A stretch of 64,000 bases of DNA from UBA8231 sp036011085 (GTDB lineage Bacteria > Latescibacterota > UBA2968 > UBA8231), in contig DASCMS010000156.1 of the NCBI GenBank assembly GCA_036011085.1, positions 10,195-74,194 of the forward strand, written 5' to 3'. Both the position numbers and the translations under genes were made by a program. Below are positions 16,986 through 24,187 of this stretch, piece after piece. Within the stretch, counting starts at the first letter, position 1. Every line of letters starts with the position of its first letter. The notes under the pieces are model-generated. The model saw nothing but the letters and a program-made list of their open reading frames with translations, ran no database searches and was not told the DNA's origin.

Positions 16986-17013
16986 TTGACACCCCTAAGG
17001 GGTTGCATAGATT
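16986..17013 (+). promoter_or_regulatory. Probable promoter of ispH and the BMC locus
   Basis: TTGACA (16986-16991), 16-base spacer, TAGATT (17008-17013), just upstream of the ispH ATG at 17022. The spacer contains the palindrome CCCCTAAGGGG (16992-17002), a possible operator. The transcript would have a nearly absent leader. Confidence 0.5.
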
Positions 17014-17021
17014 CTCGTGCC

Positions 17022-18299
17022 ATGGCTTTCAGGCAGTTCGACCGCGTGCCGAATCACTATGCCGGACAGGTGATTCAGCGTATCAAGGATTTCCGTCAGG
17101 ACGAGGGCAAACGCTCGCTGACGCCCACGGTTCTGACCCTGGGCGGGCTCGAGGTGCTGGTGCCACGCCACTTCGGATTCTGTTTCGGTGTGGAGCGGGC
17201 CATCCATATGGCATTCTCGGCCCTCGAGAGGCATCCCGACCGGCAGATCAACCTGTTGAGCGAGATTATCCACAATCCCCTCGTGAATGACGACCTGGCC
17301 CGCCGCGGCATTCGTTTCATCCACGACAGTGACGGTCAGCGACAGATTCCCGAGGACGAGATCTCCACCGACGACGTGGTTCTGATCCCCGCCTTCGGTA
17401 CCACCCTCGAGATCGAGCAATCCCTGCAGCACAGCGGTATCGACACGGCCACACAGGAGTTTCGCGAGCATTTCGATACAACCTGCCCTTTCGTCTCCAA
17501 AGTCTGGGACCGGGGCCAGGAACTGGGCCTCGAGGGCTACACGATCGTCATTCACGGTAAATTCCTGCACGAAGAAACCCAAGCCACGCACTCGCACACA
17601 AAGGCCTGTGGCAAGACCCTCGTCGTATTGGACAGCGCCGAGGCGCAGCAGCTGGCTGACTTCATCGCCGGGCGCATGAGCCTGGAGCTGTTCCGTGATG
17701 TTTTTTCCGGGAAGTGGTCGAAGGGTTTCGATCCGGAAACAGACCTGCAACGCGTCGCCGTGGTCAATCAGACCACGATGTTGGCTGAAGAGACGAGGGA
17801 GGTAGGCCGGCTCCTGCGCCAGGCCCTGCTCGAACGTCACGGCGACAGGGACATCAGTTACCATTTCGCCGACACCAACGACACCCTCTGCTACGCCACG
17901 AACTGGAACCAGAACGCGACGAAGGCACTGCTCGACGCCGAACCCGATCTGGCTGTCGTCGTCGGGGGATACAACAGCTCCAATACATCTCATCTGGTAG
18001 AGATCTGCGAACAGGTCATGCCCAGTTTCCTGATCAGTTCGGCCGACGAACTGCTGTCCGACAAGCGCATCCGCCACTTCGATATCCACTCCCGGCAGAG
18101 CATCGTCACCGAGGACTGGCTACCCGCACAACTGCCGGCCCGTATCGCCATCGCCTCAGGGGCGAGCTGCCCTGACGTGTTGATGAACGCCGTGTTCGAG
18201 GCCATCGCGGGGTTCTACCAATACGGTCCCGATGACATTGACGCCGGGCTTGAATCGCTGTCGTTGCACGAGCCGATGGCCGCGGTCACCGCGGGATGA
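17022..18299 (+). CDS. ispH: 4-hydroxy-3-methylbut-2-enyl diphosphate reductase
   Basis: 425 residues from the ATG at 17022; the open frame upstream is antisense to queC and is rejected. Last step of the MEP isoprenoid pathway, giving IPP and DMAPP through a [4Fe-4S] cluster. Cluster cysteines are in PRHFGFCFGVERAI, FDTTCPFVSKVW and SGASCPDVLMN. The length is that of the long cyanobacterial/plant-like LytB group rather than the about 315-residue enterobacterial form. IHNPLVNDDL and the THSHTKA segment fit this long class. The BMC locus starts seven bases after its stop, so co-transcription is likely although the functions look unrelated. Confidence 0.93.
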   Translation: MAFRQFDRVPNHYAGQVIQRIKDFRQDEGKRSLTPTVLTLGGLEVLVPRHFGFCFGVERAIHMAFSALERHPDRQINLLSEIIHNPLVNDDLARRGIRFIHDSDGQRQIPEDEISTDDVVLIPAFGTTLEIEQSLQHSGIDTATQEFREHFDTTCPFVSKVWDRGQELGLEGYTIVIHGKFLHEETQATHSHTKACGKTLVVLDSAEAQQLADFIAGRMSLELFRDVFSGKWSKGFDPETDLQRVAVVNQTTMLAEETREVGRLLRQALLERHGDRDISYHFADTNDTLCYATNWNQNATKALLDAEPDLAVVVGGYNSSNTSHLVEICEQVMPSFLISSADELLSDKRIRHFDIHSRQSIVTEDWLPAQLPARIAIASGASCPDVLMNAVFEAIAGFYQYGPDDIDAGLESLSLHEPMAAVTAG

Positions 18300-18306
18300 G
18301 ATCCTC

Positions 18307-18615
18307 GTGATCCTGGCACGCGTGAAAGGTCAGGCGGTTGCTGCCGCCAAGGTAGACAATCTCGAAGGGCACAAGCTGCTTCTCGTCGAGTTGCTCACCA
18401 TCGATGAAGAGGGCATCGTATACACTCGAAAGCACATGGTCTGCGTCGATGCGGTGGGAGCCGGCGAGGGCGAATTCGTGCTTGTCGTTCAGGGCAGTTC
18501 GGCCAGGCAAGCGCCCGATATGCGCGATGTCCCGGTGGATGCCCTCATCGTCGGGATCGTCGAATCGGTCTCCGCCCTCGGCCAACGATTGACGGCAGAA
18601 GCGCTGGCGGCATGA
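18307..18615 (+). CDS. BMC pentameric vertex protein 1 (EutN/CcmL family)
   Basis: 102 residues from a GTG at 18307; the longer upstream frame would overlap ispH. BMC-P proteins form pentamers that cap the icosahedral vertices of the shell. The sequence opens ILARVKGQAVAAAKVDNLEG, the usual EutN/CcmL beta-strand start. HMVCVDAVGAGEGEFVLVVQ and GSSAR follow, then DALIVGIVE near the end; all are family motifs. It overlaps the next gene by four bases. First of four BMC-P genes in the locus, and most like the fourth (21538). Confidence 0.92.
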   Translation: MILARVKGQAVAAAKVDNLEGHKLLLVELLTIDEEGIVYTRKHMVCVDAVGAGEGEFVLVVQGSSARQAPDMRDVPVDALIVGIVESVSALGQRLTAEALAA

Positions 18616-18923
18616 GAGTCTGTCAGGTTATCGGCACGGTGGTCTCCACCGAACATCATCCGGCCCTCGGAGGCAGGAAGATCCTCGTCGTCGACGACGG
18701 CGACGGTGGGGCCGGCGGCGTGCAGCTTGCCGTCGATGCCGTAGGCGCCGGTGGGGGATGCCGCGTGCTGGTGTCGGACTCCGGCGCCGCCGGCAGTGAC
18801 GTGACGGGCCTTGAATCGCCGCCGTTGCGCAGTGTCATCGTCGGAATCATCGATCAGAATACTGCGGATCAGAGTACTGCGGATCAGAGCGCCACGGACG
18901 GAGAATCCGGGGAGGCGATATGA
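18612..18923 (+). CDS. BMC pentameric vertex protein 2 (EutN/CcmL family)
   Basis: 103 residues; overlaps the genes on both sides by ATGA. MRVCQVIGTVVSTEHHPALGG and ILVVDDGDGGAGGVQLAVDAVGAGGGCRVLV are the EutN core, with SVIVGIID at the end of the fold. A short C-terminal tail (NTADQSTADQSATDGESGEA) contains a repeated TADQS and is probably disordered, projecting from the vertex. It may allow vertices of different kinds or bind cargo, but that is speculation. Confidence 0.9.
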   Translation: MRVCQVIGTVVSTEHHPALGGRKILVVDDGDGGAGGVQLAVDAVGAGGGCRVLVSDSGAAGSDVTGLESPPLRSVIVGIIDQNTADQSTADQSATDGESGEAI

Positions 18924-19213
18924 AGCTGGCGCGAGTGCTGGGGCACGTCGTACTGTCACGCGCCATCGAGCCATACGCCAGCAAGGCGCTGCATCTGATT
19001 CAGGACGTGGACGCCAGCTTGCAGCCGGTAGGTGAGCCGGAGGTCAGTGTTACCTGGCAGGCAATGAAGAAGGACGATCTTGTCCTGGTAGAGGTATCAC
19101 GTGAAGCGTGTAACGCCTTCGACGCAACGATCCCGGCCGACGCGGTAATCATCGGACGTGCCGATCAGGTGCGCATCGAGAATCACAAGAACGGGGACAG
19201 CGCCGAAGGTTAG
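18920..19213 (+). CDS. BMC pentameric vertex protein 3 (EutN/CcmL family, divergent)
   Basis: 97 residues preceded by GGGGAGGCGAT. MKLARVLGHVVLSRAIEPYA and LLLIQDVD-like LHLIQDVDASLQP give the EutN N-terminal strands. DDLVLVEVSREACNAFDATIP departs from the usual GxGexVLv-GssAR, keeping only the strand pattern and the final DAVIIGRAD. It lacks the GSSAR motif seen in copies 1 and 4, so it is the most divergent pentamer here. Overlaps copy 2 by four bases. Confidence 0.86.
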   Translation: MKLARVLGHVVLSRAIEPYASKALHLIQDVDASLQPVGEPEVSVTWQAMKKDDLVLVEVSREACNAFDATIPADAVIIGRADQVRIENHKNGDSAEG

Positions 19214-19246
19214 CGTGGCGCTGACGATCACAGGAAACGAGCGAAC

Positions 19247-19804
19247 ATGGCAGAGGCATTGGGCATACTGGAGACCACGGGTCTGACGGGGATCATCGCC
19301 GGCGCAGATGCGATGGCGAAGGCAGCAAAGGTAGAGTTGGCGGGTTGGGATCGCGTCGGCTCGGGAATGGTGACGGTCTTCTGCCGCGGCGATGTGGCGG
19401 CGGTGAAGTCGGCGGTGGATGCCGGAGCGCAGGCGGCGTCGAAAGTCGTGGAGGTCGGGGCCGTTCATGTGATCGCCCGCCCCCACGAAGATCTGGGTGT
19501 GCTGATCCCGTCCCATGCCGGGGGTGGCATCAGCGGCATCCGGGCGCTGGGGATGGTGGAGACGCGGGGCGCCACCGGTGTGATCGAGTCTGCCGACGCG
19601 ATGGAGAAAGCGGCGGAGGTGGATGTGGTCAATGTGCAGGACATCGGCGGTGGTTTCATTACGGTCCTGGTGACCGGTGATGTGGGCAGTGTGCAGTCTG
19701 CGGTCACAGCAGGGTCGGAAGCGGCTGAGCGCGTCGGTGAAGTGATTACGCGTCACGTGATCGCCCGTCCGTCTGAACAGATTCTTTCCCTCTATCTAGG
19801 TTGA
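19247..19804 (+). CDS. BMC-T shell protein 1 (two fused BMC domains)
   Basis: 185 residues with two Pf00936-type domains: residues 1-90 (ALGILETTGLTGIIAGADAM, then AVHVIARPHEDL) and 97-185 (ALGMVETRGATGVIESADAM, then RHVIARPSEQIL). Such proteins form trimers that mimic a hexamer and often have a larger, gated pore. GGAAACGAG lies upstream of the ATG. The gene is a close duplicate of the one at 22554; the last 19 residues are identical. Pore loops near WDRVGSGM and VQDIGGGF are Gly-rich. A Cys in TVFCRGD of domain 1 is shared by its duplicate. Confidence 0.94.
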   Translation: MAEALGILETTGLTGIIAGADAMAKAAKVELAGWDRVGSGMVTVFCRGDVAAVKSAVDAGAQAASKVVEVGAVHVIARPHEDLGVLIPSHAGGGISGIRALGMVETRGATGVIESADAMEKAAEVDVVNVQDIGGGFITVLVTGDVGSVQSAVTAGSEAAERVGEVITRHVIARPSEQILSLYLG

Positions 19805-19811
19805 ATGAACA

Positions 19812-20078
19812 ATGAGCGCACTGGGCATGATTGAGACACGGGGACTGGCGGCGGCGGTGGAGGCACTGGATGCCATGCTGAAGACTGCGGATGTCACATT
19901 CGCCGGTCAGAAGCGGGTCGGGGCGGGACTGGTGAATGTGATGGTGGAGGGGGATGTGGCGGCGGTGAAGTCAGCGGTAGACGCTGGCGCCGAGGCAGCG
20001 CAGCGGGTCGGTGAGTTGCGCAGTGTGCACGTCATTCCGCGGCCCATCGAGAAACTCAAAAGCAGCGTCGGCATCTGA
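19812..20078 (+). CDS. BMC-H hexameric shell protein
   Basis: 88 residues, a single BMC domain of PduA/EutM/CcmK type, forming the flat hexameric facets. ALGMIETRGLAAAVEALDAMLKTA is canonical. The pore region is QKRVGAG, shorter and more basic than the KIGSG of PduA. It ends SVHVIPRPIEKL. It is the only single-domain BMC gene in the locus, so it is expected to be the bulk shell protein. Seven bases after BMC-T1. Confidence 0.95.
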   Translation: MSALGMIETRGLAAAVEALDAMLKTADVTFAGQKRVGAGLVNVMVEGDVAAVKSAVDAGAEAAQRVGELRSVHVIPRPIEKLKSSVGI

Positions 20079-20094
20079 CCAGGGTGACTGAATC

Positions 20095-21528
20095 GTGACC
20101 TCCTCCGTAGACGAACAGCAAGTTCGACGTATCGTCGAAGATGTCGTGGGGACGCTGCGCGCCCAGCAGGTTGTCGGCGCCGGTGGGCCGGCACCGTCTC
20201 GCGGCTCGGGCAAGGGTCTGTTCGCCACGGCGGACGAGGCCGTGGCCGCTGCCGATCGGGCGCAGAAAGCACTCGTGGCTGGAACGCTGGACCTGCGCAG
20301 ACAGATTATCGAGGCGATTCGGCAGACCACTCGGGATCACGCCGAGTCTTTCTCCCGCATGACGTACGCGGAGACGGGCATGGGGCGTGTCGAAGACAAG
20401 ATCAAGAAGCACATGCTGGCGGCCGACACGACGCCTGGTGTCGAAGACATCCAAGCGGTCTCATGGACCGGGGACCACGGCCTTACCGTCGAAGAGGGCG
20501 CCCCCTACGGCGTCATCGCCGCCATTACGCCTTCCACGCATCCGGTGCCGACGCTGGTGAACAATGCCATCAGCATGATCGCCGCGGGGAACTCGGTCGT
20601 ATTCAACGCCCATCCAAGCGCCAAGCAGATCTCGGCGCATTCGGTTGAGGTCCTCAACGATGCCGTTGTGGGTGCCGGTGGCCCGGCGAATCTCATCACC
20701 TGTATCGAGAGCCCCACGATCGAGAGTGCGGATCAACTGTTCAACCACAGAGGCGTGCGCCTTATCCTGGTCACGGGGGGGGCCGCCGTGGCCCGCGCCG
20801 CCCTCGGGGCACCGAAGAAATCGATCGTCGCCGGGCCGGGGAACCCTCCCGTCGTCGTCGACGAGACCGCCGACATCCGCAAAGCGGCACGGGACATCGT
20901 CGATGGCGCCGCTTTCGACAACAATGTGCTGTGCATCGGCGAGAAGCAGTGCTTCGTCGTGGCCGGTGTCGCCGATCAACTCAAGCGCGAGATGGTCGCC
21001 TACAGCGCCGTCGAACTCGACACCCGTCAGATCGATGCCCTGACAGCTGCGGCTCTGCCCGTGGGTGACGACGGTGAACCCCACGCGAGCCGTGACTTCA
21101 TCGGCCGCAATGCCAATGTCCTGGGCCGCGCCATCGGTCTAGACCTTCCCGACGAGTTGCGCCTGCTCATCGGCGAGACCGGCGTCGATCATCCCTTCGT
21201 CACCGTCGAACAGATGATGCCCTTCCTGCCGATCGTGCGCGTCCGTGATGTTGACGAGGGTATCCGTCTGGCCATCGAATCGGAACACGGCCACCGGCAC
21301 ACAGCGGTGATTCACTCGAAGAACATCGAGCACATGCACAACATGGCGCGAGCCGTGGACACGACTGTGTTCGTCAAGAACGGACCCTCCTTCGCCGGGC
21401 TCGGAGTCGACGGAGAGGGCTACTCGACGTACTCCATCGCCGGTCCCACAGGCGAGGGGTTGACCACGGCCCGTACTTTCACCCGCCGGCGGCGCTGTGC
21501 CCTGGTGGACTACTTCCGCATTACCTAG
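20095..21528 (+). CDS. CoA-acylating aldehyde dehydrogenase, BMC type (PduP/EutE-like)
   Basis: 477 residues from a GTG at 20095. Core metabolosome enzyme: aldehyde + CoA + NAD+ to acyl-CoA + NADH. Residues 5-24 (VDEQQVRRIVEDVVGTLRAQ) form an amphipathic helix followed by a Gly/Pro/Ser linker, the usual N-terminal encapsulation peptide. The catalytic Cys is near 280 in FDNNVLCIGEKQ. PYGVIAAITPSTHPVPT and VAGPGNPPVVVDETADI are PduP/EutE-type nucleotide and substrate motifs. The aldehyde substrate is not evident. It sits between shell genes, confirming luminal location. Confidence 0.95.
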   Translation: MTSSVDEQQVRRIVEDVVGTLRAQQVVGAGGPAPSRGSGKGLFATADEAVAAADRAQKALVAGTLDLRRQIIEAIRQTTRDHAESFSRMTYAETGMGRVEDKIKKHMLAADTTPGVEDIQAVSWTGDHGLTVEEGAPYGVIAAITPSTHPVPTLVNNAISMIAAGNSVVFNAHPSAKQISAHSVEVLNDAVVGAGGPANLITCIESPTIESADQLFNHRGVRLILVTGGAAVARAALGAPKKSIVAGPGNPPVVVDETADIRKAARDIVDGAAFDNNVLCIGEKQCFVVAGVADQLKREMVAYSAVELDTRQIDALTAAALPVGDDGEPHASRDFIGRNANVLGRAIGLDLPDELRLLIGETGVDHPFVTVEQMMPFLPIVRVRDVDEGIRLAIESEHGHRHTAVIHSKNIEHMHNMARAVDTTVFVKNGPSFAGLGVDGEGYSTYSIAGPTGEGLTTARTFTRRRRCALVDYFRIT

Positions 21529-21537
21529 GGACACTAG

Positions 21538-21855
21538 ATGCTCCTCGCCCAGGTGAAGGGCCACGTCGTATCGACGGCCAAGGTCGACAATCTGAACGGC
21601 CGCACGTTGCTGCTCGTCGAGGTGGTGACGGTGCGGCCCGATGGTCTCCATGGCACAGGTCGTGACCTGGTCTGCGTCGACGCGGTGGGCGCCGGCAAGG
21701 GCGAGGTGGTCCTGGCCGTGATGGGATCTTCGGCGCGGACCGCGCCGGAGCTCGGCACGGTGCCGACGGACGCCGCGGTGATCGCCATACTGGATGTCCT
21801 CACGGCTGACGGACAGCGCCTGGATCTGAATCAGGTCGCCGAGGCGGCCGGGTAG
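21538..21855 (+). CDS. BMC pentameric vertex protein 4 (EutN/CcmL family)
   Basis: 105 residues, nine bases after the dehydrogenase gene. LLAQVKGHVVSTAKVDNLNG, LVCVDAVGAGKGEVVLAVMG, GSSAR and DAAVIAILD are the EutN signatures. It is most similar to copy 1 at 18307 (shared VKG-V-AKVDNL-G and VCVDAVGAG-GE-VL segments), implying a local duplication that now sits between the two core enzyme genes. Confidence 0.93.
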   Translation: MLLAQVKGHVVSTAKVDNLNGRTLLLVEVVTVRPDGLHGTGRDLVCVDAVGAGKGEVVLAVMGSSARTAPELGTVPTDAAVIAILDVLTADGQRLDLNQVAEAAG

Positions 21856-21870
21856 GAATCGGGACCATCG

Positions 21871-22545
21871 ATGACGACGATTGCAGACAGGGCCCAGGTG
21901 GAGGCTCTCGTCCGGCAGGCGCTGCAGCGCCATCTGCCCGATTCGGGTCCGGCACCCGCACCTGAGTCGCCGCGCCTGATCGCGAACATTTCGGCAAGAC
22001 ACTGTCACCTCAACCAGTCCTCCCTGGATGTGCTCTTCGGGCCCGGGCGGCGCCTGACAGTACTCAAGCCGCTCCACCAGCCGGGGGCCTACGCCGCTGA
22101 GGAGACGGTGACCATCTTCGGCCCCCGCAAGCAGATGATCTCCAACCTGCGCGTGCTCGGTCCCTTGCGTGATGCCTGCCAGGTGGAGCTCGCTTTCTCT
22201 GACGCTCGTTTCCTCGGAATCGAGGCGCCGGTACGCGTCAGCGGCGACACCGGGGGGTCTGCCGGATGCTATCTGGTCGGTCCTCACGGCGGGATCGAAC
22301 TGCCCGAAGGTGTGATCCGCGCCGCACGACATGTGCACATGAGCCCTGCAGACGCGTCGCACTATGGCGTCGCTGATGGCGATCGCATGCGCCTCGTGAT
22401 CGACAGCGAACAGTCGGCTGTCTTTGACGATGTGACCGTACGCGTGGGCCTGGACATCAAGCTCGAGGTGCACCTCGACACGGACGAAGGCAACGCTGTG
22501 GATCTGGTCAACGCCCGAAACGTCACCCTGAACCGGAACGGATAA
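21871..22545 (+). CDS. pduL: PduL-type phosphotransacylase
   Basis: 224 residues. Converts acyl-CoA + phosphate to acyl-phosphate + CoA, recycling CoA inside the shell. Zinc-binding histidines lie in SARHCHL (His44, His46) and RHVHMSPADA (His154, His156), the two diagnostic PduL motifs. Residues 5-21 (ADRAQVEALVRQALQRH) are a predicted amphipathic encapsulation helix followed by a Pro/Ala/Ser linker. No acetate/propionate kinase gene lies in the locus, so acyl-phosphate would be used by an enzyme encoded elsewhere. Confidence 0.95.
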   Translation: MTTIADRAQVEALVRQALQRHLPDSGPAPAPESPRLIANISARHCHLNQSSLDVLFGPGRRLTVLKPLHQPGAYAAEETVTIFGPRKQMISNLRVLGPLRDACQVELAFSDARFLGIEAPVRVSGDTGGSAGCYLVGPHGGIELPEGVIRAARHVHMSPADASHYGVADGDRMRLVIDSEQSAVFDDVTVRVGLDIKLEVHLDTDEGNAVDLVNARNVTLNRNG

Positions 22546-22553
22546 AGCAAGAA

Positions 22554-23111
22554 ATGGCACAGGCATTGGGGATACTGGAAACAACGGGCCTGACCGGGAT
22601 CATTGCGGGGGGTGACGCGATGGCCAAAGCCGCAAAGGTAGAGCTGTCAGGCTGGGATCGTGTGGGTTCGGGGATGGCGACACTCTTCTGTCGCGGCGAT
22701 GTCGCGGCCGTGAAATCGGCGGTGGACGCCGGGGCGCTGGCGGCGTCGAAGATCGTGGAGGTCCGCGCTGTGCACGTCATCCCGCGCCCACACGACGAAC
22801 TGGGTGTGCTGATCCCGTCCAGCGGCGGCGGCGAGGTGAGTGGCGTTCGCGCCCTCGGTATGGTGGAGGCCCGTGGTTCGACTGGCGTCGTCGAGTCAGC
22901 GGATGCCATGGAGAAGGCAGCGGCGGTGGAGGTGGTGAAGGTGCTGGAGATCGGCGGCGGTTTCATGACGGTGCTGGTCACCGGCGATGTGGGCAGCGTG
23001 CAATCGGCGGTGACGGCGGGGGCCGAGGCGGCCGAACGCGTGGGGGAAGTGATTACCCGTCATGTGATAGCCCGGCCGTCCGAACAGATCCTTTCCCTCT
23101 ATCTAGGCTGA
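22554..23111 (+). CDS. BMC-T shell protein 2 (duplicate of BMC-T1)
   Basis: 185 residues, two BMC domains, with only scattered substitutions from the protein at 19247 and the same C-terminus (ITRHVIARPSEQILSLYLG). The DNA is also clearly alike over the whole gene. Differences cluster in the linker (SSGGGEVSGVRALG against SHAGGGISGIRALG) and a few pore-side positions (GGFMTVLV against GGFITVLV). Retention of two copies suggests dosage or mixed trimers. Confidence 0.94.
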   Translation: MAQALGILETTGLTGIIAGGDAMAKAAKVELSGWDRVGSGMATLFCRGDVAAVKSAVDAGALAASKIVEVRAVHVIPRPHDELGVLIPSSGGGEVSGVRALGMVEARGSTGVVESADAMEKAAAVEVVKVLEIGGGFMTVLVTGDVGSVQSAVTAGAEAAERVGEVITRHVIARPSEQILSLYLG

Positions 23112-23112
23112 A

Positions 23113-23601
23113 TTGACTCAGATACTCGACATTGCCGCGGCGGTGATCACCGAACAGGTGCTTCGCGCTCACCATTCCGGTGAGGACGAGGTGATGGTGA
23201 CGCCAGATGCGATCATCACGCCGTCGGCATGGGATTACCTGCGGTTTCATCGCTTGCGGCTGAACCGGGGCAGTTCGGCGGGAGCGCCAGCGCCAGATCC
23301 GCAGTCGCCAGCCGGTGAGACGGCCATCGCCGAAGTGTTGCCCCCCGGTTCCGAAGCTGGAGTGCTCTCGCAGGGGCGGTGCGATCATCCCGACCGGGCT
23401 TATGGCTGCCGCACCGAGGAGTTTGGTTCCGGCTTCGTCGAACCCTCGTGCTGTACCGAATGTGCGGTCCGCAAGGCCCAGAATACCGGTGCCGGGGGGT
23501 GCAGCTGCGGCGGCTGCAACAGGAACGGCACCGACGCCGGCACGGAAGCTCTCGTGCAGCAGTTGACGGACGAAATCATGAAGCGATTGGGACAGAGCTG
23601 A
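23113..23601 (+). CDS. Cys-rich BMC-associated protein with EutT-like N-terminus and C-terminal encapsulation helix
   Basis: 162 residues from a TTG at 23113, one base after the BMC-T2 stop. Residues 10-52 (VITEQVLRAHHSGEDEVMVT, then IITPSAWDYLRFHRLRLN) resemble the start of EutT and other BMC proteins with the L/I-TPSA-x-x-x-L motif. The middle is Ala/Pro-rich. Eight cysteines follow: C90, C99, C113, C114, C117 (CCTEC) and C130, C132, C135 (CSCGGC), a likely metal or Fe-S site. Residues 144-161 (TEALVQQLTDEIMKRLGQ) form an amphipathic helix like an encapsulation peptide, here at the C-terminus. The EutT catalytic domain is absent. Function unknown; a redox or metal-delivery role inside the lumen is inferred. 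Confidence 0.78.
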   Translation: MTQILDIAAAVITEQVLRAHHSGEDEVMVTPDAIITPSAWDYLRFHRLRLNRGSSAGAPAPDPQSPAGETAIAEVLPPGSEAGVLSQGRCDHPDRAYGCRTEEFGSGFVEPSCCTECAVRKAQNTGAGGCSCGGCNRNGTDAGTEALVQQLTDEIMKRLGQS

Positions 23602-23602
23602 C

Positions 23603-24187
23603 GTGGCTGACGCGGTAGGCATGATCGAGGTGGAGGGGGTGGCGGGTCTCATCGTCGGCGCCGATGCAGCGGCGAAGGCGGCTGCCGTCGAGTTGCTGGG
23701 CTGGGAGTCGATCGGCGGCTTCACGACGTTGTTTCTGCGCGGTACCGCAGGTGATGTCGATACGGCCCTGGTCGCCGGGGTCGACGCGGCCAGGGAGGTG
23801 GTCGATCACGTCGTCAGTGCCACCATGCACCAGCCACAGCCGGAGACTCTGAACTTTGTCGGCTCACCCCTGCCTGAAGGCGACGACGAGTCACGGGCTC
23901 TGGCGCTGGGGATGGTGGAAACCCGGGGCTACGGGTCTCATGTGACGACCAACGACGCCATGATCAAGACCGCCCACGTGCGCATCGCCAACGTCCTGAC
24001 CGTGCACAACCGTGTTGTCTGCACCGTGGTGACCGGATCCGTGGACGACGTGGAGCAGGCGATCGCCACAGCGCGCCAGGCACTGGGTGACAGTGAGTGG
24101 CTTATGGGTGTGGCAGTGATCAGCCAACCATTGGCTGAGGTGGTGCGAGCCTTCGCGCACACCAACGCCGTTGCCGGGGCCAGCTGA
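23603..24187 (+). CDS. BMC-T shell protein 3 (divergent)
   Basis: 194 residues from a GTG. Domain 1 (about 1-85: AVGMIEVEGVAGLIVGADAA) and domain 2 (about 95-185: ALGMVETRGYGSHVTTNDAM) are both BMC folds, joined by PLPEGDDESRA. Unlike the other two it has a bulky pore region in domain 1 (WESIGGFTTLF) and a hydrophobic one in domain 2 (LTVHNRVVCTVV). It shares its final base with the start of the four-domain gene. Probably a specialised trimer with a distinct pore. Confidence 0.9.
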   Translation: MADAVGMIEVEGVAGLIVGADAAAKAAAVELLGWESIGGFTTLFLRGTAGDVDTALVAGVDAAREVVDHVVSATMHQPQPETLNFVGSPLPEGDDESRALALGMVETRGYGSHVTTNDAMIKTAHVRIANVLTVHNRVVCTVVTGSVDDVEQAIATARQALGDSEWLMGVAVISQPLAEVVRAFAHTNAVAGAS

